In this document: piece by piece, positions 32,698-42,129 of the stretch | Position numbering within the stretch: the first letter of the stretch is position 1 | How the letters are laid out: each line of letters opens with the position of its first letter | NCBI RefSeq assembly: GCF_000382225.1 | Contig: NZ_KB907809.1 | Location: 1 to 64,000 of the forward strand | Length of the DNA: 64,000 bases | DNA from: Hymenobacter aerophilus DSM 13606 | GTDB lineage: Bacteria > Bacteroidota > Bacteroidia > Cytophagales > Hymenobacteraceae | Reading direction: 5' to 3' | The notes under the pieces: model-generated | Told to the model about the DNA's origin: nothing | What the model saw: the letters and a program-made list of their open reading frames with translations, nothing else | The model's database searches: none | Position numbers and translations under genes: made by a program

Positions 32698-33621
32698 TTA
32701 CTGCTTGCTTGGCAGTAGCTTCTTTACCAACCGAACCACCTGGTCAATCACAAAGCCCAGCGCGAGTCCGCCGATGCCGCAGGCCAGCACTTTGGCCAGC
32801 CAGGCCACTACGGGTGCCGAGGCCAGCGCCTGTTCGAGGTCGTGTAGCAGATGGGCCGTGTAGGGAATGCCGTGGGCAATGATTTCGGCCCCCACCCATA
32901 GCATGGCGGCGGTGCCCACGTAGCTGAGGATATTCAGGAATTTGGGCATAAACCGCACCATGCTGCGGCCGAATTGCTGGACAGCGGGACTACCACTCGT
33001 CTGGGCCAGGTGCAGGCCGATATCGTCGGCTTTCACAATGAGGCCTACGAAGCCGTACACGGCCACAGTGATGAATACGGCTACGGCCAGCATCACGATA
33101 ACCTGGTTTAGCAGCGGCGCGCCGGTTACCTGGCTGTAGGCAATGGCCATAATTTCGGCCGACAGGATGATGTCGGTGCGCACGGCCCCGGCTACGCGTT
33201 GCTGCTCCAGCTCCTCGGGCGTAATGGTTGGCACTGGCTCGGTTTCGGCCGCCACTTCGGGGTGCGGGCTGAGCATTGAGTGCACCTTTTCGTAGCCCTC
33301 GAAGCACAGGTAGGCGCCGCCCAGCATCAGGATGGGCGTGATGGCCCAGGGCGCGAAATACCCCAGCACCAGCGCCGCCGGCGTGAGGATGAGCAGCTTG
33401 TTGAAGAGCGACTTCTTGGCAATCTGGTAGATGATGGACAGCTCGCGCGAGGGGCTCAGGCCCACCACGTACTTGGGCGTCACAGCCGTATCATCAATCA
33501 CGATGCCCGACACCTTACCGGTCGTTTTGGCCACCTGCGTCGGCACATCGTCCAGGCTGGCGGCACTGACTTTCACCAAAGCGGCCACATCATCGAGTAA
33601 AGCAAAAAGTCCGGAGGCCAT
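32698..33621 (-). CDS. DUF808 family inner-membrane protein (YedI-like)
   Basis: A 307-residue membrane protein of the DUF808/YedI family. It starts MASGLFALLDDVAALVKVSA and continues with the conserved KTTGKVSGIVIDDTAVTPKYVVG. About six hydrophobic segments follow, such as LLILTPAALVLGYFAPWAITPILMLGGAYL in the first half and helices around AMLWVGAEIIAHGI and GGLALGFVIDQVV near the end. Function is unknown for the family. It is a single gene, ending near a terminator and starting next to a palindrome. Confidence 0.93.
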   Translation of the reverse strand: MASGLFALLDDVAALVKVSAASLDDVPTQVAKTTGKVSGIVIDDTAVTPKYVVGLSPSRELSIIYQIAKKSLFNKLLILTPAALVLGYFAPWAITPILMLGGAYLCFEGYEKVHSMLSPHPEVAAETEPVPTITPEELEQQRVAGAVRTDIILSAEIMAIAYSQVTGAPLLNQVIVMLAVAVFITVAVYGFVGLIVKADDIGLHLAQTSGSPAVQQFGRSMVRFMPKFLNILSYVGTAAMLWVGAEIIAHGIPYTAHLLHDLEQALASAPVVAWLAKVLACGIGGLALGFVIDQVVRLVKKLLPSKQ

Positions 33622-33675
33622 AAAGGGGGGTGAGAGGGTATTGGAGTTGTAAGGTCGTTTGGAAAGTCAAAGGAA

Positions 33676-33795
33676 CGTCATGCTGAGCGAAGCCGAAGGC
33701 AAGTCGAAGCATCTCGCGTGCAATGCTAACCCTGACAACTGCAACAAAGCGGTAGAGATGCTTCGACTTCGCCTCCGGCTTCGCTCAGCATGACG
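33676..33795. repeat. Family A-related palindrome (GTCATGCTGAGC variant)
   Basis: Arms of about 40 bp: CGTCATGCTGAGCGAAGCCG on the left and CGGCTTCGCTCAGCATGACG on the right, with inner AAGTCGAAGCATCTC / GAGATGCTTCGACTT. Same design as family A with different inner sequence. The following 100 bases to the pta stop hold nothing recognised. Confidence 0.92.
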
Positions 33796-33896
33796 GGCTT
33801 AGCCGTATCAATGACGGGCAAAAAGCCTTTGAGAAAAGGTGCTGCTACTTCGCAGCCTTCAGGCAGTCCGCTCTTTGAAAGCTGCGAAAACGGACT

Positions 33897-35996
33897 TTAT
33901 ACCTCCTGGGCCTGAATGGCGGTTAGCAGCACCGTATTGTAGATGTCGTCGACGGTGCAGCCGCGGCTCAGGTCGTTGACGGGCTTGTTGAGGCCCTGGA
34001 GCATGGGGCCGATGGCCAGGGCGCCGGTTTCGCGCTGCACGGCTTTGTAGGTGTTGTTGCCGGTGTTCAGGTCGGGGAAGATGAGCACGCTGGCCTGGCC
34101 GGCCACCGGCGAGCCGGGCAGCTTCTGCTGGCCCACGGCCAAATCCACGGCCGCGTCGTACTGGATGGGGCCCTCCACGAGCAAATCGGGCCGCAGCTGC
34201 CGCACCAGGGCCGTAGCCGCGCGCACCTTGTCCACATCAGTGCCCTCGCCCGAGGTGCCCGACGAGTAGGAGAGCATAGCCACGCGGGGCTCGATGCCGA
34301 AGCGCCGGCTGCTTTCGGCCGACGAAATGGCAATTTCGGCCAGCTGCTCGGCGGTGGGGTTGGGGTTCACGGCGCAGTCGCCGAACACGGCTACGCGGTC
34401 GGGCAAACACATAAAGAACACCGACGACACCACCGACACGCCGGGCTTGGTTTTGATGAACTGCAGCGCCGGCCGGATGGTGTGCTGGGTGGTGTGCGCC
34501 GCCCCCGACACCATGCCGTCGGCCAGTCCCTCGTACACCAGCATCGAGCCGAAATACGACACGTCGGTCATCAGGTCGCGGGCCATTTCCAGGTTCACGC
34601 CCTTCGCTTTCCGCAGCTCGTGCAGGGTCTGGGCAAACTCGGGGGCCAGCTCGGAAGTCTGGGGGTTGAGGAGCTGCACCCGCGCCGGGTCGAGCGGGCG
34701 GCCCAGGCGGCGGGCGGCAGCCAATATCTGGTCGGGCTCGCCCAAAATGATGAGCTCCACCACGTCCTGCTCCAGCAGGCGGGCGGCCGCCAGCAGCACC
34801 CGGTCGTCGGTGCCCTCGGGCAGCACGATGCGCTTGCGCCGGGCCCGCGCGCCTTGCAGCAGCTGGTACTGGAACATGTGGGGCGTGAGGCCGCGGGGCG
34901 CGAAGGTGCTCAGCTCGTTAAGCAGCCGGGCGGTATCGAAATGGCGCTCAAACGTCTGGATGGCGAGCCGGATTTTACTTTCCTGCCCCGGCCCGATGCG
35001 CGACTGGATGCGGCCCACGCGGGTGGTAGCCTCGAACGTGCCCGGCTCGACGAGCACAATCGGCACCACCTCGGGCAGGCCCTCAATCAGGCGCAGCACC
35101 GACTCCTCGGGCCGGTAGCCGCCCGAGAGCACCAGCCCGGCCACGCGGGGGTAGTTGGCCGAAATATTGGCTTGCAGCGCGCTGAGCAGGATATCGGCCC
35201 GGTCGCCGGGCGTGATGATGAGCACGTTTTCTTCGAGCCGCCGCAGGAAGTTAGGCACCTGCATGGCCCCGTTGATGAAGTGGTCGACGGGGTTGGCCAG
35301 CAGATCGGCCCCGAATAGCACCTCGCCGCCCAGCTGCTCCTGAATCTCGCGCATGGTGGGGCTGCGCAGGGCCTGGCTTTCCGGAATGACGGCCAGCAGC
35401 GTATCGGGCGGCAGTTGGGCCATCAGCCGGGCCTGCACCTCGGCCAGCTGCTCGGGCAGCACCCGGTTGAGCACCAGGGCCAGCACCCGCACATCCTCGT
35501 TCTCGGCATCGCGCCGCACCGACAGGGCCGCATCCACCAGCTGGTCGACGGTTTTGCCCAGGCCCGACATCAGCAGCATCACCGGAATGCTGAGCGTGCG
35601 GGCCACCTGCCAGTTCAAATCCAGCTCCAGCGCCAGGCCGGTGCCCACGAAGTCGGTGCCCTCGACCACCACGAAATCGTGAGCGGCCTCAATCTGCTTG
35701 TAGCGGTGAATAATGGTGTCGAGCAGCTGGCCGGTGCGGCTGCTTTCGAGTAGGCGCAGGGCCTGCTGGCCGGTGTAGGCGTAGGTTTCGGCGTAGGGCT
35801 GGGGTAGCTGGAAGTGCCGCAGCACTGTTTCGATGTGGGCGTCGGGCTGGTCGGCGCGGCCATCAGCTGGGGTGATGATGGGCTTGAAGTAGCCTACCCG
35901 TTGGGCCTGGCCCAGCAGCAGGTTCACCAACCCCAGCGTCAGCACCGATTTGCCGCTGTAGGGCTCGGCGGTGGCAATGTAAACGGCTTTGCTCAT
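33897..35996 (-). CDS. pta: Phosphate acetyltransferase, long form with N-terminal BioD-like domain
   Basis: A 699-residue enzyme. Residues 1-~220 form a P-loop (BioD-like) domain with EPYSGKSVLTLGLVN; a DRTGG-type domain follows to about 350; the catalytic PTA domain starts with RRKRIVLPEGTDDRVLLAAARL near residue 385 and ends with the conserved substrate region (GPIQYDAAVDL, LIFPDLNTGNNTYKAVQR). It interconverts acetyl-CoA and acetyl phosphate. The start at 35996 (MSKAVYIATAEPYSG) is preferred to an ATG ten codons earlier. Acetate kinase, its usual partner, is not adjacent. A -7 box lies at 36063-36070. Confidence 0.95.
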   Translation of the reverse strand: MSKAVYIATAEPYSGKSVLTLGLVNLLLGQAQRVGYFKPIITPADGRADQPDAHIETVLRHFQLPQPYAETYAYTGQQALRLLESSRTGQLLDTIIHRYKQIEAAHDFVVVEGTDFVGTGLALELDLNWQVARTLSIPVMLLMSGLGKTVDQLVDAALSVRRDAENEDVRVLALVLNRVLPEQLAEVQARLMAQLPPDTLLAVIPESQALRSPTMREIQEQLGGEVLFGADLLANPVDHFINGAMQVPNFLRRLEENVLIITPGDRADILLSALQANISANYPRVAGLVLSGGYRPEESVLRLIEGLPEVVPIVLVEPGTFEATTRVGRIQSRIGPGQESKIRLAIQTFERHFDTARLLNELSTFAPRGLTPHMFQYQLLQGARARRKRIVLPEGTDDRVLLAAARLLEQDVVELIILGEPDQILAAARRLGRPLDPARVQLLNPQTSELAPEFAQTLHELRKAKGVNLEMARDLMTDVSYFGSMLVYEGLADGMVSGAAHTTQHTIRPALQFIKTKPGVSVVSSVFFMCLPDRVAVFGDCAVNPNPTAEQLAEIAISSAESSRRFGIEPRVAMLSYSSGTSGEGTDVDKVRAATALVRQLRPDLLVEGPIQYDAAVDLAVGQQKLPGSPVAGQASVLIFPDLNTGNNTYKAVQRETGALAIGPMLQGLNKPVNDLSRGCTVDDIYNTVLLTAIQAQEV

Positions 35997-36062
35997 GAGT
36001 AGGAGGGTTTTCGCGGAGAGAATCACTCACGGAGCAGGAAAACTGAAAACGCTCCGCAACGG

Positions 36063-36070
36063 CAAAACTA
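36063..36070 (-). promoter_or_regulatory. Putative -7 box of the pta promoter
   Basis: TAGTTTTG on the minus strand (TAnnTTTG), 67 bases upstream of the pta ATG. Confidence 0.5.
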
Positions 36071-36154
36071 CGCACAACCCGCCCGCCCACTCAGTTTGCT
36101 GTCCGCCGTTCTGTACCTTGCCGCCGGTTGAGGCAGTCGATTAACTAAGAAGGC

Positions 36155-36532
36155 ATGAACAGTTCGGTGTGGCTTATTGGCCTGGGCGGTTTTATTGGGT
36201 CGGTGAGCCGCTACTGGGTGCAGCAGTATTTCCTGCGGCTGGTACCGGGCGCCTTCCCGCTGGGCACGTTCGTGGTCAACGTGCTGGGCTGCCTGCTGAT
36301 TGGTCTGCTGCTGGGCCTGTTTGAGCGGCACGGAGCCGTGCCCGCGCCCTGGCGGCTGTTCCTTACGACGGGGTTCTGCGGGGGCTTCACCACTTTTTCC
36401 ACCTTCGCCTACGAAAGCGTGGCGCTGGGCCGCACCGGCGAGCTGCTGCTGCTGGCCCTCTACGCCGCCGGCAGCCTGCTGCTGGGCATGCTGGCCGCCT
36501 TTGCGGGCGTGTGGGCCGCCCGGTTTATCTAG
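36155..36532 (+). CDS. crcB: Fluoride ion channel CrcB/Fluc
   Basis: A 125-residue protein with four membrane helices, the size of one subunit of the dual-topology dimer. Typical motifs are GGFIGSVSRYW near the N terminus, GTFVVNVLGCLLIGLL and the TTGFCGGFTTFSTFAYE loop with the phenylalanines that line the fluoride pores. It exports fluoride through the inner membrane. I looked for a fluoride riboswitch between 36027 and 36154 and do not see one. Confidence 0.96.
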   Translation: MNSSVWLIGLGGFIGSVSRYWVQQYFLRLVPGAFPLGTFVVNVLGCLLIGLLLGLFERHGAVPAPWRLFLTTGFCGGFTTFSTFAYESVALGRTGELLLLALYAAGSLLLGMLAAFAGVWAARFI

Positions 36533-36643
36533 GCTGCTTGTAGCTCTTGCCTACTAACCAGCAGTACCAAGGCTTTGAACAGCCCAGCATCTACCCGCAG
36601 ATGGGGACTAGGCGCCGGGCTGCTTTACTGCACCGCTTGGCAC

Positions 36644-37180
36644 TTATACCTTGAGGGTGCCTTCGATGGAATCGTCCAGGGTTTGGCCGATGGCGGCACC
36701 GATGGCCGTTTTCACGAAGGCAATGGCGTTGCCGTGCTTGTTGTCCCAGTAGTAGCCGTCGTGGGGCGTTACCTGTATCACGGTGATGCGCGGGTCGTCT
36801 TCGCCCTCGGTAAACCAGGCTTTCAGGATGGGCGTCCAGAGCTCCTTGATGCGGGCGCGGTCGGTGGAAATGGTGGCCGTGCCGACTACGCTCAGAAAAT
36901 CGGAGTGGGCCGAGCCCTGAAACAGGAGCTGCACTGAGGCATCCTGCTGGATCTGCTGGTTTTTGTGGCTGTCGTTGGCGCTCAGAAACCAGAAGTTGCC
37001 CTGCTCGTCGATGTCGCGCACGGCCATCGGGCGGGTTACCGGCACCTCGCTGCTGCGCAGGCGGGTGCTGAAAAAGCAGGTGTTGGTTTTTTCGGCCAGC
37101 TCCTTCATTTTGGCAATGGCCTCGGTGGCCAGCAGGTCCTGGTGGTTTTTTTCGGGCTGCTCTCGGTTGATGCTATCCAT
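36644..37180 (-). CDS. Pyridoxamine 5'-phosphate oxidase family (general stress-type) protein
   Basis: A 178-residue flavin-binding split-barrel protein starting MDSINREQPEKNHQDLL. Visible are TNTCFFSTRLRSSEVPVTRPM (first strands and FMN phosphate contacts), FWFLSANDSHKNQQI and VQLLFQGSAHSDFLSVVGTATI, as in general-stress proteins such as the B. subtilis YdaG/GSP26 group. It probably binds FMN or F420-like flavin; the reaction is not known. The open frame upstream of the ATG at 37180 is not supported as coding. Confidence 0.88.
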   Translation of the reverse strand: MDSINREQPEKNHQDLLATEAIAKMKELAEKTNTCFFSTRLRSSEVPVTRPMAVRDIDEQGNFWFLSANDSHKNQQIQQDASVQLLFQGSAHSDFLSVVGTATISTDRARIKELWTPILKAWFTEGEDDPRITVIQVTPHDGYYWDNKHGNAIAFVKTAIGAAIGQTLDDSIEGTLKV

Positions 37181-37440
37181 AAAACAAGGAAGAAACGGTG
37201 GGGATGCTGCTCCATACGCACCTGCCTGAGCAGAGTTGGTTCTGCCCCACGCCCGCACCGGGCCAGTGCTTTTCGCCTGTTGCGGCCCGACCGCTTGGGG
37301 ACATGCCCCGCGCTGCCGGCCACGTTGTTGGCCATGCTGGGACGGCCCGTGGGGGCGGGCGCTTTTTTTCGGGCTCAAAGCACCATCAGCCAAATACTTT
37401 TCGGCGGCTTCGCTGTTGTTGTCTCCTATTGCCAGGAAAT

Positions 37441-37498
37441 CGGCCGCTGCCAGAAGGCAGGGCCACTTCCAAGCGGCACTGCCCTCTGGCGGCGGCCG
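37441..37498. repeat. GC-rich hairpin in a 350-base gap
   Basis: CGGCCGCTGCCAGAAGGCAG and CTGCCCTCTGGCGGCGGCCG pair over 20 bp with two mismatches, just upstream of the metallo-hydrolase gene. Apart from this and a T-run near 37360 the gap 37181-37530 shows nothing I recognise. Confidence 0.7.
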
Positions 37499-37530
37499 GC
37501 ATCACGCGCACCTCAACCAACCCATAATCA

Positions 37531-38319
37531 ATGAAACGCTCCTTCCTGCTCACGGCCGCGCTGGCGGTTTTCACCCTCCAGACTCAGGCCCAGACCGCCG
37601 CCACCACGGCCCCGGCCCGGCCGGCGGCCGACCAGATTGCGACCAAAAAAGGCCCGCTCACGGTGCAGCCCATCACGCACGGCAGCGTGGTGCTCACCTG
37701 GAACGGTAAAACCATTTACGTAGACCCCTACGGCGGGGCTGCGGGCTACACCGGCCTGGCCGCCCCCGATATTATCCTCATTACCGATATCCACGGCGAC
37801 CACCTCGACCCCAAAACGCTGGCCGGCCTCCCGGTTGGCAAGGCGCTGATGGTGGTGCCCAAAGCCGTAGCCGAGCAGCTGCCCGCCGAGTACCGGGCGC
37901 AGGCGCGCATCCTTGGCAACGGGCAGCAACTCGACACGCTGGGCCTGAATATATCGGCCGTAGCCATGTACAACCTGCCCGAAGCGGCCGACGCCATGCA
38001 CCCCAAGGGCCGGGGCAACGGCTACGTGCTGGGCCTGGGCGGCAAAAACGTGTACCTGTCGGGCGATACTGAGGATACGCCTGAAATGCGGGCCCTCCAG
38101 AACATCGACGTTGCCTTCGTGTGCATGAACCTGCCCTACACCATGGATGTGCAGAAGGCCGCGCAGGGCGTGCTGGCCTTCAAGCCCGGCATCGTGTACC
38201 CTTACCACTACCGCGGCCAGAACGGGCTGAGCGATGTGCAAGGCTTTAAAAAGACGGTAAACGCGGCCAACAAAAAGATTGACGTGCGGCTGCGCAACTG
38301 GTACGCGGCCGGCAAATAA
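37531..38319 (+). CDS. Periplasmic metallo-beta-lactamase-fold hydrolase (UlaG-like)
   Basis: A 262-residue protein with signal peptide (MKRSFLLTAALAVFTLQTQAQ). The fold is indicated by GSVVLTWNGKTIYVDPYGG (first strands), the metal motif TDIHGDHLD (the first His of HxHxDH is replaced by Asp-Ile-His), then GYVLGLGGKNVYLSGDTEDT and VYPYHYRGQ. This is the UlaG-like branch of MBL hydrolases, usually cytoplasmic; here it is exported. The substrate is unknown. A strong terminator follows the stop. Confidence 0.88.
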   Translation: MKRSFLLTAALAVFTLQTQAQTAATTAPARPAADQIATKKGPLTVQPITHGSVVLTWNGKTIYVDPYGGAAGYTGLAAPDIILITDIHGDHLDPKTLAGLPVGKALMVVPKAVAEQLPAEYRAQARILGNGQQLDTLGLNISAVAMYNLPEAADAMHPKGRGNGYVLGLGGKNVYLSGDTEDTPEMRALQNIDVAFVCMNLPYTMDVQKAAQGVLAFKPGIVYPYHYRGQNGLSDVQGFKKTVNAANKKIDVRLRNWYAAGK

Positions 38320-38332
38320 TGCCGAAACCGAC

Positions 38333-38389
38333 CGGAGCCCGCCGCGACCCCTATTACAAACAATAGGGGTTGCGGCGGGCTCCGTTTTT
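38333..38389. terminator. Strong terminator between convergent genes
   Basis: A 23-bp stem (CGGAGCCCGCCGCGACCCC on the left, GGGGTTGCGGCGGGCTCCG on the right, one mismatch) with loop ACAAAC, followed by TTTTT. It serves the metallo-hydrolase gene and probably the convergent cupin gene too. Confidence 0.9.
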
Positions 38390-38406
38390 ACGTAGCAGCG
38401 GGTTGC

Positions 38407-39132
38407 TTATTTGCGGGTCGTGGCCAGCGTGAGCAGGAATACCGACTCCTGCCGGGCTGTTACGCTGTGCGGCAGGCCCGCGTGCAGCGTAACCAGCTGG
38501 CCAGCCTGCAGCTCCAGCATCTGCTCCTGCGCCCCAAAACCGATGTGGCCCTCCAGCACCTGCACGCTGATGGGGCCGGGCGCGGTGTGCGTTTTCAGCT
38601 CGGCGCCTTCGTGCAGCGCAATCATCACCACGCGCATACCGTCCGAATGCAGCAGCGTCAGGGCGTTGCGGTCGTTGTTTTGCCAGGCCGGCTCCTGCTT
38701 GATTTGGGCCAGCGCCTGCGGCAAACTCAGTTCGAGCAGGGGGGCATCGAGGGTGCGGGTGCCGGCCGGGCGCTGCGGGGTGGCTTCATTCGCTTTTTCG
38801 GCTGGCTCCGGGGCGCTGGCCGACTCGGGCGCGGCACCCGGATTTTCCCGCAACGCCTTCACCATATCGGCGCTCAGGGCGTCGCTCGAAATGCCGTAGC
38901 CATTCACCAGCGTGCCCTTTACGTTGTGCCGGTTCGAGGAAATGGCGTACACCACGGCCTCGTCGCCGGGGTCCGACTGGCCCTCGAAACGGTAGTGCTT
39001 ATCGACCTGAAACTCCTCGGGCGACAGTTGCAGGGCGTTGCCGTGGCACACCAGGCAGTTGTCCTGCAGGTTGAAATCAACGGTGTAGCCTTCCTTTTTC
39101 AGGTGGTTGAGTACCTCAGAAACGGTGGTCAT
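38407..39132 (-). CDS. Two-domain protein: small PRPP-synthetase-named domain fused to a cupin
   Basis: A 241-residue protein. Residues ~1-100 match a small Bacteroidetes family that databases label phosphoribosylpyrophosphate synthetase, although it lacks that enzyme's motifs: TTVSEVLNHLKKEGYTVDFN, LVCHGNALQLSPEEF and HYRFEGQSDPGDEAVVYAIS. A linker rich in A, E and P (about 100-135) leads to a cupin domain with TLLHSDGMRVVMIALHEGAEL, GPISVQVLEGHIGF and LHAGLPHSVTA. The cupin may sense or bind a small ligand or metal. ATG 39132 (MTTVSEVL) is chosen; one three codons earlier is possible. Confidence 0.82.
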   Translation of the reverse strand: MTTVSEVLNHLKKEGYTVDFNLQDNCLVCHGNALQLSPEEFQVDKHYRFEGQSDPGDEAVVYAISSNRHNVKGTLVNGYGISSDALSADMVKALRENPGAAPESASAPEPAEKANEATPQRPAGTRTLDAPLLELSLPQALAQIKQEPAWQNNDRNALTLLHSDGMRVVMIALHEGAELKTHTAPGPISVQVLEGHIGFGAQEQMLELQAGQLVTLHAGLPHSVTARQESVFLLTLATTRK

Positions 39133-39359
39133 GGGTTCCATAGCAAATCCAGAGAAAACAGGGTGGATGAAAAGGAGGAGTTAGCGGGCCCGCTTCGGCC
39201 CTGAAAGCAGCCTGCCGCCAACCGGCGGATGCGCGCCGGCCATACCGAGTATTCGGATTGGAAGGCAAAATGTTGAGGCGGCCCGGCCAAGGCGCTGGAT
39301 GCCAAAGCTCGTAAATCCTGCCCAAACCGCGCGCCGGCCGCCAAGCGGGGCGGCCGTGG

Positions 39360-42068
39360 TTATTTGGGCAGCGGCGCTTCGTCCTTGCTTTCGCTGAGCT
39401 TTTGCGCCAACTTCTGGGGCACGCCCACGTTGTTGAACAGCCCGCTGACTATGCCCTGGCGCCACAGCGTAAACACCGAAAACCGCGGCTCGCGGGTGGA
39501 CGTCGTCTGGCCGGTCGCAAATTTGCCGCCCTTGCGCGGGTTCTGGTCGCGGATAACTACAAAGTTTACCACCTTCGATTTGAGGCGGGTAAGCAGCGAC
39601 TGCTCAATTTCCGGCCGATCATAACGCAGCAGCCGCAACTGCAAACCCGAATACTCGGCCCACGTGGTGCCCGTCACGCGCCGGCGGTCGGCGTGCATAT
39701 CAAAGCGCAGGCGGCGCACTGTTCCCCGCTTAAACTCGACCAGCCGGGTGGGCACCGTCATCGAATTGAGCATGGCAAACTGGCCGGGCCCAAACGCACC
39801 CCACACCCGGTGGCGCCCCAGCGGGTCGAGCAGGTACATCGAAACCCGGGCATCGAGCCGGCAGCGGTTCTGCAGATACGTGGTGGCGCTGCCCGTGAGG
39901 GGCGTGGCCGCGGTCTGGCGGCTGGGGTCGTTGCTAAGGTTGAAGAAGCGGCCATTGAAGCGGTTGATGCTCAGTCGACCCACGATGGGCGTAAGCGGGC
40001 TGCGGTAGCTCGAATACAGGTTGCCGTCCCGGATAATCAGCTGCCGGATATCGACCAGCACGGGCAGCTGGCGCATCTGCTCGGGCGACACCTTGGAGTA
40101 ATGGGGGTTGATGGGGCCGCGGCCATCGGAGGCAATGCGCACCACCGGGCTTTGCACTGTGAGGCGCGCCGTTCGAAAATCGGTGCGGCGTACCAGGGCG
40201 GCAAAGTCGAGGCCATCGAAGGTGAGCGAGCGGAGCCTGATGGAGATGGCAGGCGCCTGGTAGCCCTTGTGTCGGTTCATGCCCACCGCAGAAAACGCAG
40301 GCGTGAGCGACATGCCGGTGAAAACCAGACGGCGGGCGTCCGTGTCGAGGTGCATCTGTTGGCTGGCGGCCCGGTAGTACGGCGGGTCGAAAGGGGCCGT
40401 AATCAGGCCGGAGCGGACCCGCCAGGCTTTCGCATAGGCAATCCGGGCCGGCCCCAGGGCCGCCAGCGAATCGATGCGAATAGCCGAGCCAGTGAGGTAA
40501 AGGCCGGAAATCTGCGGCGTGTGGCGCAGCCCGGCAATCTGCACAGCGGCGTTCTTGACCACCAACTGGCTCAGGTCGGAGCGCCGCGCAATGCCCGCCA
40601 GCAGCTTCCAGACCGGTGGAGGGGGCTGGGCCGGCGGGGTAAACTTGAGCCGGGCGTTGCCAATGGTCAGCGTGTCGGCCCGAAAATGCTGCCGGTGCTG
40701 CAACGCGCCGGCATCGAATCCGGAAAGCGCCAAATCGGGCATAGTCAGCTCGACGCGCACTGCCCCGGGCGGGCCGTGGCCGGGCGCTGGCGGCCGCACC
40801 TGCACCGCGCGCAGGGCCAGGGTGCGGGCCTGGGTCGAGAGCCGCAAACCGCCCAGGCTCAGCGCGTGATCCGCCACAGTGGCCCGGCTCGGACCCAGCG
40901 CCACGGTCCAGCTGCGGGCAAAAAATACGCGGCCCGAGTCCGGAGCTGCAGCCGGGCCGTAATGCAGCCCCCAGCCGGTGAGCAGCACCTTGCTGGCCTG
41001 CACCGCCGCAGCCCCCGCGCCCATGCGAACAAAGCCGTTTTCAAGCCGCAGGTATGCCAAATCCAGCTTTTCCAGGTAGCTGCGCAGAGAAGATGTCTGC
41101 GAAGCGGAAGACTGAGCCGGTAGTGAGGCTGTAAGGGTTGGAGCCTGCAGATGCAACGAGTCGGCCTGCCAACGGTGCCGGTAGCGCAGCGCCAGCGCAT
41201 CGAGGCCGCTCAGGCGTAAGCGCGGCAGCGCGAGGGTAATTTGCGCCTGATCCGGCTGCCGCGGGCCGCGGGGCTGAATCCGGAGCGAGTCGAGTTGCAG
41301 GAGCCCCCCGGCGGTGGAAAGGCGCGCGCCGACCAGCGCCAGCCGATGGCCGGCCGCAGTGGCGCGCGCCTGCTGCAGCCGCAGCCTCCAGGCCAGGGCA
41401 TAGCCGAGGCGTTGCGTATCGGCGGCCCCGGCCGGGTCGATGCGCATTGCGTGGGCACTGAGGTCGGCGCGTGCAAAGCGGGCCGTTGGCTGCGACCCGG
41501 GCAGGTAAGCGCCTTGGACATTCAGTAGCCCTAAGTAATCAATTTCGAGGCCTTGGAGGTGGAGCGGCAGCCGTTCGTGCAGCGGTTTGCGGGCCGTTTT
41601 GGCGGGCTTGCGGGCCAGCGCCAGCACGTCGATGCGCGCCGAGTCCAGCACCACGCTATCAATAGGCACCACGCCTTTACGCAGCAGCGCCAGCAAATCG
41701 ATGCCCCGGATGCTGAGCCGGGCTACGTCGAGGCGCACGCGGGGCAGCGTGTCGGCCACCGTTTCAGCCGGGCGCAGGCGCACGCGCCGGAGCCGGATGG
41801 CGCGCTGCCAGAAGCTGGTGTGCAGCTCGCCTACCCGCAGGCGATACTGGCCGCGGGTCTGAGCGGCTACCTGCTGCTCCAGCTTTTTGTGCAGCCAGGG
41901 GTCAAGGTAGCGCGACGCGGCAAATCCCGCTACTGCCAGCACTACCAGCGCCGCCAGCAGCCAGCGGCCCCAATGGCGGGCCGCCCGCCCGGGCTTGCCC
42001 TGGGCTGGTGCAACAGAACCGGCAGGTGAAGGCGTATCGGGCACGGGCGTATTCAGCAATGCAGCCAT
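39360..42068 (-). CDS. AsmA-like / DUF748-type envelope protein
   Basis: A 902-residue protein with one N-terminal membrane helix (WLLAALVVLAVAGFAASRYL, about residues 36-55) and a long periplasmic part made of repeated beta segments, e.g. LRRVRLRPAETV, LEIDYLGLLNVQGAY and VDIRQLIIRDGNLYSSYRS. This is the layout of AsmA-like proteins, bridge-type lipid transporters or envelope assembly factors. The frame extends to an ATG at 42149, but that codon lies in the terminator of the tRNA gene, so MAALLNTPVPDTP at 42068 is the better start. The C terminus (FSVFTLWRQGIVSGLFNNVGV) is amphipathic. Confidence 0.8.
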   Translation of the reverse strand: MAALLNTPVPDTPSPAGSVAPAQGKPGRAARHWGRWLLAALVVLAVAGFAASRYLDPWLHKKLEQQVAAQTRGQYRLRVGELHTSFWQRAIRLRRVRLRPAETVADTLPRVRLDVARLSIRGIDLLALLRKGVVPIDSVVLDSARIDVLALARKPAKTARKPLHERLPLHLQGLEIDYLGLLNVQGAYLPGSQPTARFARADLSAHAMRIDPAGAADTQRLGYALAWRLRLQQARATAAGHRLALVGARLSTAGGLLQLDSLRIQPRGPRQPDQAQITLALPRLRLSGLDALALRYRHRWQADSLHLQAPTLTASLPAQSSASQTSSLRSYLEKLDLAYLRLENGFVRMGAGAAAVQASKVLLTGWGLHYGPAAAPDSGRVFFARSWTVALGPSRATVADHALSLGGLRLSTQARTLALRAVQVRPPAPGHGPPGAVRVELTMPDLALSGFDAGALQHRQHFRADTLTIGNARLKFTPPAQPPPPVWKLLAGIARRSDLSQLVVKNAAVQIAGLRHTPQISGLYLTGSAIRIDSLAALGPARIAYAKAWRVRSGLITAPFDPPYYRAASQQMHLDTDARRLVFTGMSLTPAFSAVGMNRHKGYQAPAISIRLRSLTFDGLDFAALVRRTDFRTARLTVQSPVVRIASDGRGPINPHYSKVSPEQMRQLPVLVDIRQLIIRDGNLYSSYRSPLTPIVGRLSINRFNGRFFNLSNDPSRQTAATPLTGSATTYLQNRCRLDARVSMYLLDPLGRHRVWGAFGPGQFAMLNSMTVPTRLVEFKRGTVRRLRFDMHADRRRVTGTTWAEYSGLQLRLLRYDRPEIEQSLLTRLKSKVVNFVVIRDQNPRKGGKFATGQTTSTREPRFSVFTLWRQGIVSGLFNNVGVPQKLAQKLSESKDEAPLPK

Positions 42069-42129
42069 AACGCAAAAAGCCCCGGCCAGGGTTATTGCCA
42101 GAAACCGGTTCTGCTTAGCCCAAACGCGA

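Noticed and set aside
36027..36154. Fluoride riboswitch upstream of crcB
   Set aside because: No conserved riboswitch core is visible in this gap; only ordinary sequence and a TACCTTGC box are seen.
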